A stretch of DNA of 64,000 bases from Chrysophaeum taylorii (lineage: Eukaryota > Sar > Pelagophyceae > Pelagomonadales > Pelagomonadaceae): NCBI GenBank assembly GCA_029834535.1, contig JAQMWT010000174.1:17742-81741 (forward strand), given 5' to 3'. The position numbers and the translations under genes were made by a program. How positions within the stretch are numbered: the first letter of the stretch is position 1; every line of letters begins with the position of its first letter. The notes under the pieces were generated by a model that was not told the origin of the DNA, did no database searches, and worked only from the letters and a program-made list of their open reading frames with translations. Below, in pieces: positions 31,248 to 41,762 of the stretch.

Positions 31248-33300
31248 TTAATATAATATGAATCTTGTCGATGTACTCTTGGTGATCATCGGCATCACGG
31301 ACAATACTAGGCTGGGTCTGAAGTCGTTGCTTATGACGTTCTTTCGTAGCATGAGACGTGACCAATTGCATCGGATCATCGAGGTCTTCATCCTCTTCCT
31401 CCACAGGCAACTCAGTCGTAACAAACGACAGAATGACATGGCACCCAGGTAAAGGTACTCATTAATCATCAACAGAACGAGGGAGTTCTTGGCACACTAG
31501 ATACGCGTGGTTCAAGGGTTCGCCAAACTCGTCCGTCTCGATGACATGAACTATAGGATTACGAGAGAGACAGTCACGGATGCTCATTCCCGGCGACTTC
31601 CCTGGCTTGTAACCCAATTCAGGATCAAAATTGGCGAGCCGCATCGCCCATCGAGCCAACTGCCCAGACGAGTGCTTCGCCTTTCGTAAAAACGTCAAAT
31701 TGCGATGATCTGTTTCAAGGATCGTCCTGTGACCTTCAATATAAGAGCGGAAATGCTCAAGAGAAAGAATAACTGCCAGGAGCTCTAGCCGGCGAGGCTC
31801 GTAGTTCCGCATCTCTTTCGGCACAGCTCGGCTCCAATACTCAATTACTCGTTCCTCTCGTGTCACCTTGCCGGTTTCGTCCTTGATTTCCACGAGCTGA
31901 AAAAGATACGCACCCAGACCATCCTTGGAAGCATCCGAGCGGATCTGAAAAGGAAGATCGTAGTCAGGATGATAAACTCCACGAGAATCCACCAAAGCTT
32001 CGATGATCGTGTCCCATGCCTTTTGGCACTCAGGCGTCCACTCAAACTTAACGCCTTCAAGACACAATCGCCTAAGCGGCTCCACAATCTTCGAATAATT
32101 CTTCACATATCGGCGGCAATAGTTGCTCATACCAATGAAAGATCGAATCTGGGTCTTCGGGGACGTATTGGGCAACGTACCGGGAATCGGCATCTGCTGC
32201 AACGCTTCTAACGTCTTGGGATTCGGCTTCAAGCCTTCCGGAGTCGAAATATGTCCCAAAAACTCGATTTCATCCTTGAGGAGGTGGAACTTCGAAGTTC
32301 GTCCACTATATTCTCGCTGTGCTAAATGGCACAACACTTCAAATAAAACTTGTAAATGTCGATGGAGTTCATCCGATCCCATCATAATATCGTCGACAAA
32401 CGCGACCAAGTCCTTATACATCCATGTGGACAAATCGCTAGCCATCTGCTTACAAAAGAGAGCTCCTGCTGTTTTTACTCCTAGAGGCAAGCGCAAGAAA
32501 CTATGGGCTCCAAGTGGACTAACCATCGTAACAGGGTCCTGAGCAGCGGCGTCCAAACGTGTTATGATAACCCCATCGAATATCAATGCACGTCCGCCAA
32601 CGGCGCATGGCAAGAAAAGCCAAAGCATCATCTTGACGAATATTCGGCCAACTGTCATTGACCAGCTGATCATTGAGCTGACGCAAGTCAACGGCAGCAC
32701 GAAAAGCATTCGACGTCCCGGCCTCTTCTTAGGCAGCATCAGTACAGGAAATCCCCACGGAGAGTTCGCCGGTCGGATGACTCCATCGCGACACCACTCA
32801 GTGATCTGCTTTCTGAGACACTCGAGCTTTGCTGGCGTCAACCTATAAGGCGTCATCTTGATCGGTCGTGGGTTTGCGTCTTTAAAGCGTAGAGAAACCG
32901 GTGGCGAGTCCACGGGTCTCATAATCGGATCAAAGAAAGCCCACGCGTATTGCACGCAATGGCTCAACATCATCTTCGCATCATCATCCAGATGCGGTTG
33001 TCGGGAATTCCTAGATCTCGAACAACCTTCTCAACTTCTTCCTTCGTCGGAATTACGACTTTCATCGCATCATTGTCCTGACGTGCTCGGGATCTGCGGT
33101 AACGGTACACCGTCCGCATCGCGCGGCGCATCCTTCCATGGCACAGAACTTTTCTTCGTATTTGAACCTCACCTCAGGGTGGCTCCTATTGATCTTTTCA
33201 CCTTTGACGCGCACATTCGGCTCTCCTTACTTTCGGCTCCTGTTCAGGTTCAGGATCCGGCGGAACGTCCACTTTGATTGTCGGGGGCAGCAGAAAAAGC
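31248..33300 (-). pseudogene. Gypsy B reverse transcriptase and RNase H
   Basis: Aligns with 57450-59560 of gypsy D. RT has AFVDDIMMG (catalytic box), LGHISTPEGL and RSFIGMSNYCRRY. RNase H has IRSDASKDGLGAY and EPRRLELLAV. Compared with D it lacks seven bases after LPKK and two bases before RLDAAAQ, so about 40 residues between are read out of frame and the frame is then restored. It retains homopolymer lengths that keep the frame open where D is broken. Confidence 0.85.
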
Positions 33301-33359
33301 ATGAGCCGTCCCCGGCGCATCTGTTGGAAGCGGAAGCATAGGAACTTCTAGCGGTTCCC

Positions 33360-33857
33360 ATTTAGTGGGATCCTGGAGATCATCTTGACACCCACTTAAC
33401 GACACGAGTACGCGTATTTAACAGCGGAATCTTACGTGACGAAAGGTGGTGTCGGAGATTCGCAAATACTGCTCAAAGGATCGATCTGTCGGGCTCAACG
33501 CGGTCGGCAGGACTTCACCACTTTGGCGGAAACCTCTGGTCACGGAGTTGTGCAGATCGACTGCTAAAATCGCAAGAGTATCTGGAGGGACGACAGACGC
33601 TAAATGTTTGAACGAATCTGTCTTAGACAAGCTAGCCCAATCATGATCCACCGGCATCGAGCAACTCGGCCGTCATCTTGAGAGTCAAAGGCTGAGTGTC
33701 CGAGCGATGCGGTCCCAAACGAAGAGGAACTCGCGTAACGGTGTGCCGTATCTGTTGCTTCTAGGGACGAGCCAAGATTCATTCAGCCAAGAAGGTGGCA
33801 TTCATCAGCTAACCAAGCTCAGCAAATCTTCGCTGCATGTTCACACGTCTTCGGACC
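33360..33857 (-). pseudogene. Gypsy B methyltransferase, C-terminal third
   Basis: Aligns with 56950-57440 of gypsy D: the target-recognition region, PVDHDWASLSKTDSFKH and motif X-like LASVVPPDTLA, followed by the linker to RT. Motifs I to VIII are absent because the element is truncated at the gypsy C border. Several indels are present. Confidence 0.8.
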
Positions 33858-34064
33858 ACTTGTCTGAACCACGGGTGGTTCACCAACCCAACAATCGCCA
33901 CGCGACGCTGCTCATTCAGAGTAGGGTGATTTCAAGAAAATTACAAATGCCCGTAAGGGTCCAGTGGAAGCGCGGTAATGCGTCCATGGACGCCCCCATA
34001 AATCAATCAGCCACAACATAAAGTCAGGTGGCAGGCACAAGTTCAAATGGGCATTAGTGGCACA
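33858..34064 (-). repeat. Gypsy C 3' LTR, truncated
   Basis: Matches the inner two thirds of 38948-39280 (TCTGAACCACGGGTGGTTC, TTACAAATGCCC, AAGTCAGGTGGCAGGC) with many small deletions. The outer end is lost where it meets gypsy B. Confidence 0.7.
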
Positions 34065-34485
34065 TAAGCACCCTGCCAGACATCGTCTCGATTCAAGGTG
34101 AGACTGACGAATGAACGTCAAGCTCGGTGAGCTACATCACAGGAGATGAACATTCCGCTTCAGGCGAAATCAATTCATCAGGCGAAAGTCAGTTCACAGC
34201 CGTCCACATTCGTTCGTAGACGAGTGAAGCTACCTTCAGGGTCTTTCTTCTGGTCTCAAATGTCGCTCTTCATCCGTTTTTCATCCTCATTTAAAGCGGG
34301 GTGGTCTGTAATGCCCAGCGCAGCCATCACCTCTTCGACCTGCGCGACGGTCGGAGGGATGACTTGCATGCTCTCTTGATCAGCTAAATGAGGAGGCACC
34401 ACTGGTACAGGATAACCATGGCGTCTTAGGCGCGTCGGCGGAACTGCGCACGTCTGAAATACGCTGGTCGCTCCTTCAATGTGCC
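34065..34485 (-). pseudogene. Gypsy C pol: N-terminal piece fused to the extreme C-terminus
   Basis: About 34081-34265 aligns with the end of gypsy A pol (6810-7065), and 34266-34485 aligns with its pre-RT region (10230-10480, including QAIPP-type and ERPAYF blocks). About 3.2 kb coding RT, RNase H and integrase is missing between, with a clean join near 34265. Confidence 0.7.
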
Positions 34486-34489
34486 TTCC

Positions 34490-34740
34490 TCTTCAGCGGT
34501 CGTAGAGACGTGGTTGCTCATCAGCAGTGACGACAACAGCGGTGACGTTTGAAGTTTGGCGAGCTGGAAAACAGCTCTTGTGGACATGAGTCCAAAGCCA
34601 ACACAATCGAAAGAGGTTCCATAGCTCATTGCATCGTTGGATCCCCAAACTCGATCCACCAGCGCCGGCGAATAAACGACGAGCTGAGATCGGTTCCACC
34701 AATCAGCTTCTAGTCGTCCTTCGTCTTCTTCATTCAGTTC
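34490..34740 (-). pseudogene. Gypsy C methyltransferase stub (motif I only)
   Basis: Minus strand encodes RLFAGAGGSSLGIQRCNELW at about 34675-34616, motif I of a C5-cytosine methyltransferase and nearly the same as gypsies A and D, then runs out of frame into the pre-RT linker. Motifs IV-X are deleted. An acidic segment upstream connects to the end of the gag-PR frame. Confidence 0.75.
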
Positions 34741-34757
34741 CTTCTTCTGGAGGAGGT

Positions 34758-37700
34758 TCAGGAGGGTCTCACAGCTAAGACCTCCTCCTCGACTGTCTCA
34801 TCTTCGTCAGCTGAAGCAGTCGCAAAACAGACTCTTGTATCCTCTTCAGCGGCTTCCAGCTGTACTTTGACGCAACCTTCATGTGGTATGATCTCTCCCT
34901 CGATCATGGGTACCTCAGGGTCGAGTCCAATAGGTCCTGTGCCAACATGCTCCACAGCCACGTAAACTTCGTTCGGCTCGTGGAAGCAATATGACGACAA
35001 AGAGTTTGGTATCACACGCAAATCAGGGTAGAGCGAGCGATAAGGGCGGTAGGCCTGACCTCTCATCAGTGGCGCGTCACAGACAAGCTCCAGCACATAA
35101 GGATGGCCGGGTGCGAGATAGTGGGTCTTAGTCACAAACGCGAAGTGAGGGACGACGGTGGGATCCTCACGGGAAACCTGACTTTGTCCGCCCGTACCCG
35201 CAGAAATCTCACAACCATGCGCGTCTAGCGGAGGATGCTCTGGGTCAGTGCGATGGTGCTCGGCTCTAGCCTGGATGGACCGAAGCAAGCTATCATACCG
35301 CCAAGGAGTAGCAAATGGCTGCCACTGCTTCTGGTTCCCGTCGTGTATGGCGAGCTTCGCCGTCGGGAACATAGGAACCACTGTTGGAGTCGCATCGAAC
35401 GCTTCGTTGAAGAGGACAACGCCCTGGTGGTCCTGAAGCGCATCGGGATCTCTACTTTTCAGAACTCCAATGGTAACTTCAGAGCGACGGAAAATGGCCA
35501 ACTCGGAAGCGTAATCCATGATAGAACCCAAAAGTCGTAATTCTCGCGCTCCTAGTAGTAGCTGCCCATTCGTCTGCCCCACGAAAAACATCAGCAGAGT
35601 GGAAGTTCCAGGCGTCATAGAAACGCGCAAGATAATCCATTCGCGAATAGCCGCTCCCGAACCACCTGATCCGCTAAGAGTGCGAGTAGAGTTCAGCGCC
35701 TGGCGATAAATGATCTTATTTTCACGTCTGAGCTTGTTGTAAAGCACGTGATCGATGTATGGCGAGTCAGCCATACCATCCAGCCCAGCTGCAAGGACCG
35801 AATAAGATGCACCATCCTGAGACACGACGGCGACAGGGATATACGTCAAACATGTCAACTTCGTCCCGTCGTATGTCACTGCTTTGTTCTCACGATGATC
35901 GGGATGACTAGCTGTATTCATCGCTGTCTGCGGGCAGAACTCATCGAAATCAGAGCTAATGCTCGGGCATGCAGCGGAGCCAGTGGCAAGATCGTCTGAT
36001 GACGGCTCCACAGCGATGGCCATCAATTGGTCTCGACCAGTAAACCAGCTTGGGTCCTCGTCTTTCGACATCTCCCCTCCGTCTTGACTGGAGATGATAG
36101 ACGCGACTTTGCGTACCTCAGCACTCCGACTCTCTTCTGCCGTCCATGCGTCCTCGGTGATCACCAAAAAGGAGGGCGGTTCCATGGGTTCATCACAAAA
36201 GGAGTGCTCTTCTGGTGTTACATCACCACGGCTCTCATCCTCGTCGTCTCCGCTGATCACATTGCCGTCAATCAGCGCCGCATTCTGCACCGTGCATCCA
36301 TTGAATCGCCTAGGGCCGCCCTGATCTTCATCAAGCACATCGAGCCACTGGGAGGCGGCGCCGGCACTGCACTGGCTGGGGTTGGCCTGCTGCTGTGTCG
36401 ACTGGGTAGCTTGGCGTAGCAACGACAGGGTGTTTAGTGCCTGCGCAACGTCCTCCGATCTCAGCGTGCGCGATGCACTCTGCTGCTGCACCACTGGTTG
36501 CTGAACCATCTGCTGCGGAGCGGCTGCGATTACCTGTTGGGGACCTGCACCTGTGCCCTGCGCAGCAGTGTAGACGACCTGTGGGGGTGGCGTAAATGGT
36601 GCTTGAACGCGCCGCGTCACGGCAGCTTGATTAGCCGTGACCGTTTGTCGACATTGGGCCTGTCCTTCTGCCGTCGGTGGGAAGCCTGCAGCCTTCAACG
36701 TTCGGGCAGCGCGAGCTTTCCGATCAGAATTTCCAGGCTTAGGACACACCCCACCATCGTGCCCGTAATAAATATGCTTCCCACATTTCAAGCACGTCAT
36801 CAACGCATAGCGTAACTCAGAGTCGAGGTTCTCCGGCAGCCGACCTGACGCGTCAGAGCTGGTGACATAACCTGCTAGCTGCTGCTGCTGATACCATTCC
36901 TTACGCGTACGGTGGGGCTTGTCTTTTGGGACTTTGGTCTTTTTTGGATCTTCATGCTTGTCGCTGGACGTCCCCACCTCTGGCATCGCGTCCAATTGCA
37001 AGGCAAGTTGGAACGTCTGGTCTAGCGTTTGGTCCGGGGCCGAGATCCGCGCAAGGTGAATGTCGTGTCGGAGCTTTTCAGACGATAACCCTCGAAGAAA
37101 GTGCATCCGAAAAGCTTCGGGTTCCACCGGGTTCTTAGAAGCAGCTCGCCATAGTCCAAATTTTTGGACCCACTTGCTGACGTACTTGGAGAGCGGAAGG
37201 TTGCCTTGCGTCATCGTGTACCACTCATACTCCAGTTGCTCTGTAGTAGCTCGAGGAGGGCAGGGCAATAGGAGTGCTTCTTCGATTTTGGCCAAGTACT
37301 CCTCGTCGTGCTTACGGATTTCCGCCTTCGAAACACGTCCGCGTAAATACCCTTTCCATAGTGGCTTGTGCTCGTCTTCCCACTTGTTATAAACAGTCAT
37401 GGGAGCGAGTTGATATTCGCCACCGATCATGTTCATGGCGCATGAAGGACGGTCGAGCCTTAGCTCGATGATCCGCATCAGTTGGTTCCACCACGTCCGT
37501 ACTTCGTCACGCGCCTTGACAATAGGGCCTTGGAGTGTCGGGAAGTTCAACCTGTGCATCCCCGTCGGACCTCTATCGATGCTGATGGTATCATCGAACT
37601 CATCATCGTCGCCAGAAGGATCGAAGTCAGGTGCAGAGGGCCTCCGCCGTATTGGTTCGGGATGCTTTCGAGGCGGGGGGTCGTCTGCACGAGTCGCCGC

Positions 37701-38480
37701 GGCGTCGTCCGCTAGTTCCGGTCTGGCGCGATCAACGTCAGGTGATGGTGGTCGCTTGTCTCGGACTCGCATGGCCTCTTTGAGCTCACGCCGCAGCTTC
37801 TCGGCCTCGTGCCGCTGAAACTCGGCCTCTCGACGATATTGCTCGACGAGGGTAATATCGAGAGATGGTGGATATTCTTCTCGAGCTCGTCGCGTATCTT
37901 CGATTTCTCGTCGAAGCCGTTCATTCTCGGCTCGTTCATGCTGAACTGTCCGACGCTGAAGCTCAGCGTCTCGGTATTGGCGTTGAGACTCTTCTCGCTC
38001 GTATTCCATCGTCCCTTCGAGATAGTGGATCTTAGAGCGATATTCTCCAACTTTTTCGAGGAGGGTGCGCATAAGCGCAGGATCCCCCTCTATCTTTTCT
38101 TCTCCAGCAATCGCAGAGTAAGGTGGGGCCGGCGGTGCTCGAGTCACCGGCTCCCGGATTGCAGCTGGAGTTCCTGGGTCGGACCGTAGTCGTTCCGTAC
38201 GGATCGTCTCGTCTTCTCGTACGTGCACGGGCATAGGCGTTGGCTCGCCCCCGACTACCGTTGCAGGTATAGGTTCTGGGGCTGTCATGGCCCCCACCTC
38301 TTCACTTTCTGGAGTGCGCACTTCTGGCCGGACAGCCGTATCCGCCGCACTCTCCACTGGTATCTCCACTCGTTCGCCACCCGTCCCGACATCTAGCCGT
38401 CTTCGGAGGGATGACTCCATCACTGGGGTGATGACTCGCCGCAGACGTTCCTGGGCGTCCCGAAACCACGGGGCCGTCAT
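34758..38480 (-). CDS. Gypsy C Gag-protease polyprotein, 1240 codons, uninterrupted
   Basis: Starts at ATG 38480 (MTAPWFRDAQERL). Residues 150-260 form a long Arg/Glu/Gln coiled coil. Capsid-like helices lie at about 310-520 (LRGLSSEKLRHDIHLARI). A zinc finger of CX2CX7HX4C form is CLKCGKHIYYGHDGGVC. A Gln-rich linker is followed by a retropepsin-like domain at about 910-1020 with GLDGMADSPYI in place of DTGAS, and LLGARELRLLG as its second-half motif. A beta-rich segment (THYLAPGHPY...) resembles the region after protease in other gypsies. An acidic end leads to the methyltransferase. Intact although the rest of the element is deleted, which is notable. Confidence 0.85.
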   Translation of the reverse strand: MTAPWFRDAQERLRRVITPVMESSLRRRLDVGTGGERVEIPVESAADTAVRPEVRTPESEEVGAMTAPEPIPATVVGGEPTPMPVHVREDETIRTERLRSDPGTPAAIREPVTRAPPAPPYSAIAGEEKIEGDPALMRTLLEKVGEYRSKIHYLEGTMEYEREESQRQYRDAELQRRTVQHERAENERLRREIEDTRRAREEYPPSLDITLVEQYRREAEFQRHEAEKLRRELKEAMRVRDKRPPSPDVDRARPELADDAAATRADDPPPRKHPEPIRRRPSAPDFDPSGDDDEFDDTISIDRGPTGMHRLNFPTLQGPIVKARDEVRTWWNQLMRIIELRLDRPSCAMNMIGGEYQLAPMTVYNKWEDEHKPLWKGYLRGRVSKAEIRKHDEEYLAKIEEALLLPCPPRATTEQLEYEWYTMTQGNLPLSKYVSKWVQKFGLWRAASKNPVEPEAFRMHFLRGLSSEKLRHDIHLARISAPDQTLDQTFQLALQLDAMPEVGTSSDKHEDPKKTKVPKDKPHRTRKEWYQQQQLAGYVTSSDASGRLPENLDSELRYALMTCLKCGKHIYYGHDGGVCPKPGNSDRKARAARTLKAAGFPPTAEGQAQCRQTVTANQAAVTRRVQAPFTPPPQVVYTAAQGTGAGPQQVIAAAPQQMVQQPVVQQQSASRTLRSEDVAQALNTLSLLRQATQSTQQQANPSQCSAGAASQWLDVLDEDQGGPRRFNGCTVQNAALIDGNVISGDDEDESRGDVTPEEHSFCDEPMEPPSFLVITEDAWTAEESRSAEVRKVASIISSQDGGEMSKDEDPSWFTGRDQLMAIAVEPSSDDLATGSAACPSISSDFDEFCPQTAMNTASHPDHRENKAVTYDGTKLTCLTYIPVAVVSQDGASYSVLAAGLDGMADSPYIDHVLYNKLRRENKIIYRQALNSTRTLSGSGGSGAAIREWIILRVSMTPGTSTLLMFFVGQTNGQLLLGARELRLLGSIMDYASELAIFRRSEVTIGVLKSRDPDALQDHQGVVLFNEAFDATPTVVPMFPTAKLAIHDGNQKQWQPFATPWRYDSLLRSIQARAEHHRTDPEHPPLDAHGCEISAGTGGQSQVSREDPTVVPHFAFVTKTHYLAPGHPYVLELVCDAPLMRGQAYRPYRSLYPDLRVIPNSLSSYCFHEPNEVYVAVEHVGTGPIGLDPEVPMIEGEIIPHEGCVKVQLEAAEEDTRVCFATASADEDETVEEEVLAVRPS

Positions 38481-38947
38481 CTAATTTTGTTTTTGTCGTC
38501 AAATCAGCAATTTGCCGGCTACTGCTTGACTGCGCGCTTGAGCCGGTTTGCTAGAGGATATGGTCGTCCTCCCCGGCCTACCTGTTCTGGGAGATGGCTG
38601 TCTCCCCCAGGCGAACTCTTTTTTTTTTTTCTCGGTTGTCTTGAGGATATGGTTGTCCTCCCCGGTCTGCCGTTCTGGGAGCGATGGCTTACTCCCCGCT
38701 CCCCAGGCGATTGTTTTTTTCGAGACTCACGACAACGCCCGCTCACGTTCGAACACGCCGAACGCTTGTTCCGCTTCGCGTATCGGAGTGACACCCTCGA
38801 TTCGCCGGAACCGCACTCACAAACACGTCGGCTCTGCACTCGCCCAAAGCCTGAACACCGATTCGCCGCCGGGCGCGGGAGACTGACAGTCCGGGATTCG
38901 CGTAACAACAACCCCGGAAACTGTCAGTTCCCGTTTCTGAGACCACC
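38481..38947 (-). other. Gypsy C leader with an 89-bp tandem duplication and primer-binding site
   Basis: No gene. GAGGATATGG... at 38554 and 38643 starts two copies of an 89-bp unit, each ending in a T run (CTTTTTTTTTTT and TTGTTTTTTT). The sequence next to the LTR reads, on the minus strand, TGGTCTCAGAAACGGGA (about 38930-38945), identical to the bases after the gypsy A-type LTR at 50361-50377. It begins with TGG as expected of a tRNA primer-binding site; the tRNA is not identified. Confidence 0.65.
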
Positions 38948-39280
38948 TGTGGTGGAAACTCAGCTCACCCGCCCCTCTTCGCCTAACCGTCGGTCACAAC
39001 GTGACCGCTCAACTGTCCTGAACCACGGGTGGTTCCACCACACGTCCAACCAAGCGCTCACACTCCGCTCACGCCATGCTGTCGAACATTCAATTGAGGG
39101 TAATTTCAAGGAAACAGCAAGAAAGCAATACAAATGCCCGGTACATTGGGTCCAGTGGAAGCGCAGGTGAAGGTGTCAAGATGACACCCCCCCATAAATG
39201 CAAGGTCAATACCAGGGCAACAATCATGGTAAGTCAGGTGGCAGGCAGGCAAGTGGGGGGAAATGGGCATTACTGCCACA
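38948..39280 (-). repeat. Gypsy C 5' LTR (333 bp)
   Basis: On the minus strand TGTGGCAGTAATGCCC...TTTCCACCACA (TG...CA). Same family as 6475-6810 and 50025-50359 over its first two thirds; the last third is diverged. Confidence 0.85.
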
Positions 39281-39645
39281 CAAGGCTCGTGATTCTCGTC
39301 GAGCTCGCTGAGGGCAGCTCGTATTCTCACCAGGGGAGTCCTGTGGCGGCAACTCCGGACCGCTAAGGCTTACCCCCTCTTTCTCAAGGCTCGATACCCG
39401 TTCAATGGAACGCCTTTCCTTACTTTCCTAGTGATGTCATACCTCTCCCTCGAGAGAGCCGTATTTTGCTATCATAAATCGACTCTCCAGCCTCAAGTTG
39501 AAGGGCTTGGTGAGCGTGAGCAAGTGGTGTGGCGAGCATAACCGACCCCGAGTCCGTGTTGGCCTCGTTCAGTGAGGTCTAGGGCGAGTCGGTGAGTACC
39601 CCCTTTGTCACCCTAGGGTCGGGAGTGTTTTTCTGTGCCGCCATA
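39281..39645 (+). mobile_element. 3' end and LTR of another gypsy D-type element
   Basis: 39296-39341 matches the end of gypsy D pol and polypurine region (CTCGCTGAGGGCAGCTCG, CAGGGGAGTCC). 39342-39645 is a 304-bp LTR with the TGTGGCGGCA...CCGCCATA ends. It is more diverged than the B and D LTRs. The right border cuts the gag-like gene of NA2, so the element entered NA2. The rest was lost, apparently where gypsy C abuts. Confidence 0.8.
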
Positions 39646-40131
39646 GCCAGGGTCCGGAGTGACGGCTGTTGAGGCCGAGACTTTGGCCTGGGGTGTTTGA
39701 CTTCCGGCGGGGTGGACGGCAGAAGGTGGTGGTTGTCCATGTTCGAGAACTTGTTGGACAGCATGAGGGGGGGTGACCATCGAGACAGTCGGGTCTTGGG
39801 TCGCGACTTCGCGAGAAGTTTGCTTGAGGGGGGTCTCCGTTAGAACAGCTGGTGGGGAAGCCTGTTCAGGTTGCTCGTCCTGGTCGAGTTGCTCGTTCAT
39901 AGCCTCGATTCTTGCGGCGAGCTTATCATAGTCGGCAGCGTGTTTTGAGGCGAGCGCCGCATATGCTGCAGCATTTGTGTCAAGGCGTTTTGCGAATAGC
40001 GCATCAAGTTCGGCATCGAAATCAGCTTTGATGTCGTTTTGCTGTTGCAAAAGCCGGAGAGCTTGTTCTTGTGATGGAATGAATTGCATCAAAAAATCCA
40101 GACTCGGACTTGTGTAGTCGCGAGTCGCCAT
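39646..40131 (-). pseudogene. NA2 gag-like protein, 3' truncated
   Basis: Starts MATRDYTSPSLDFL. Gln/Ala-rich helices (QEQALRLLQQQNDIK, AAYAALASKHAADYD) are followed by NEQLDQDEQPEQ and TSREVATQDP. Same architecture as the NA1 protein at 16720-17283 but diverged by about half of residues in the N-terminal region. The end is interrupted by a gypsy LTR. Confidence 0.5.
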
Positions 40132-40343
40132 CGTTTTCGGGTTGCGTTTTTGCGCTGTTGTTGGTTGCTTTCACACTTTTGCACCGGTAGCAAGCGATTA
40201 GATTTGACTACTGTCTTAGAAACTTCAGGAACCTCAGGAGATTGCTCTTACCTGGAAATCCTGGGTCTTTGTCCGAGACGTCGATCGAGAACGATGTCTT
40301 TCGGAGGGACGTTTCCCTACCAGTACCGGACTGGGTCCAAACC

Positions 40344-40530
40344 TAGAGACATGGGGAAAATCACTGTGCTCCTGGTAGAGAATGATGGCAGTGGTAGTGC
40401 TGCCCTGACGCCCTGTCCCTAACGACACAAAGAGCAGCACGGTGTTCGACACAGCGATTTTATTGGTGATTGTGTGTGAGTGATAAGAGGGGGGGGGGGG
40501 TACTGACCCTAAATCAATTTTCTATTTCTA
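40344..40530 (-). repeat. NA2 5' LTR (187 bp)
   Basis: Similar to the NA1 LTRs, including CTGGTAGAGAATG.TGGCAGTGGTAGTGCTGCC (read in blocks) and the terminal TAGAG/TTCTA ends. Contains a run of 11 G near 40490-40500. Confidence 0.8.
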
Positions 40531-41080
40531 CCCCACATGTGCTGCGCAATACCGATAAGCCCCCTCCCATCGTCTACACGCGCACTGTCGTCTACGACGA
40601 GGTCCTCGGGTAGCCGCCCTCTCTCCCGCAGCAGAGTCGTCGGGTTCAGAGCTCAGCAGGCCGCAGCACCGACTCATGCGTGTTGAACAGAGAACGAAGA
40701 AGTGGAACACCCTTAGAAGGACGAGTGTTTGCGAGGGACCGGGTCGAATTGAGCGCATAATTAAAGGGTCTAAGCTTTGGCTCCAAGTGGACTTACTGGC
40801 CTGCACTTGAAGGCGAGTGTTTGCGAGGGACCGTCGAAGTCAGCACAGCACAAAACTGCGAGGGGTTTGAGATTTGGGACCAAGTGAATGTGGGGTTAGA
40901 GATTGGGACCTGGTGAACTTACTGGCCTGCTAACTCACTAACTAACTTCAGACCTCTCCCGAGCATGGGAGCCAGGCCGGACCGGCAGGAGCCGATCCGG
41001 AATCACAGAAGAAAATCGCGCAGTTGGGGCAGAGGCGAGGGACTTACCGGCCTGCACTTGTAACTAACTACCTCTAGACA
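40531..41080. mobile_element. Helitron-derived tail fragments
   Basis: 40531-40590 matches the sequence after the Helitron helicase remnants at 55216-55275 and 49014-49075 (TGCTGCGCAATACCGATAA, GTCTACACGCGCACT). Downstream, variants of AACTTACTGGCCTGCACTTG recur at about 40785, 40925 and 41045, together with AGTGTTTGCGAGGGACCG twice. No coding capacity remains. Also contains the short repeat shared with 6236-6311. Confidence 0.6.
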
Positions 41081-41762
41081 TACTAAGGGGCTCTGTCTAT
41101 CGGGAGTCTATGTACACTACTAGGTTAAATGGTGGCCAGGGGTTGGCAACGGACAGAATCCAGGCCGGTTGGAGCTTGATAGTCAAAATCAGGCAAGAAA
41201 CTATGGGATCAAAGGCCGGAGATTAGCCCACATTCGTCGCATGGTAGGTGGGTGTGCGCTGGAACACGATTTAATAAAACACGCTAGTTGCCATGTCGGC
41301 ATGCAACAACAACAATGACTAGGCCTTCCTGTGTACTGATGCCGTCAACCTTTGTCATGAGCACAACCGTGGCACGGACTTGAGAAAAGCCGCTTTATCC
41401 ACCCACTGATCGTGCTTTGGGTGTCGATCTACGGGTGCCGGAATCTGTTCAGCGCTCACTGCAGAACCACCGTCCCTATACTTCATCGACGGGAATTTTT
41501 TACTGCACATGCCATCAACTAGCAGATGATGTTGCTTTTCCGCGGCGTTGATGTTTGCGGAGCGCCCTAATTTGGCCAGTTTAGAAGTGCTCGCGCGCGT
41601 GCTTTACGTCTAGCATCGTGGACGCAGAAATTTAGGCAAAAAATCGGAATCTTGCCGGACATTCATGCTCTTTATTGCACTTGGCAACTAAACTAGACAA
41701 GAACACAGCTTTCGTTTCCTACACCTGCTTCGTGCAAAAGAGGAGACGCTCGAATCAGCACA
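41081..41762. other. Intergenic, no gene seen
   Basis: Mixed-composition DNA between the Helitron fragments and the FIG4-like gene. I see no long frame, repeat match or RNA gene. Its right end presumably includes the 3' untranslated region of the minus-strand gene. Confidence 0.5.

Larger units (their letters stand above)
29162..33857 (-). mobile_element. Gypsy B: truncated Ty3/gypsy inserted in the copia2-a leader
   Basis: 3' LTR (29162-29490), C-terminal domain, integrase, RNase H, RT and the C-terminal third of the methyltransferase, then truncated at about 33857 against the gypsy C LTR. Sampled pol stretches are about 99% identical to gypsy D. Its insertion point in copia2 (minus: ...CCGCCATA then CCAGGAATTCCAG) is the same as gypsy D's in copia2-b, so the two are copies of one insertion. 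A 7-base loss and a 2-base loss in RT, plus further frame breaks, show real decay. Confidence 0.9.
33858..39280 (-). mobile_element. Gypsy C: internally deleted element with an intact gag-protease frame
   Basis: LTRs at 38948-39280 (5', 333 bp) and 33858-34064 (3', truncated by about 65 bp at its outer end). Between them are leader, a 1240-codon gag-PR-beta frame, a methyltransferase stub containing only motif I, the first part of pol, and then directly the last 185 bp of pol; RT, RNase H and integrase are gone. It belongs to the gypsy A subfamily by LTR and protein. It could only move with enzymes from a relative. Confidence 0.85.
39646..40530 (-). mobile_element. NA2: 5' part of a second NA-type element
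   Basis: 5' LTR (40344-40530), leader (about 40140-40343) and gag-like gene, all on the minus strand and all similar to NA1. The remainder is cut off by the gypsy LTR at 39645. The LTR abuts a Helitron-derived sequence (CCCCACATGTGCTGCGC) at 40531. Confidence 0.8.

Noticed and set aside
6475-33857. Simple inversion splitting one nested stack, instead of a duplication.
   Set aside because: Gypsy pol and copia2 gag occur in both arms, so the material is present twice.
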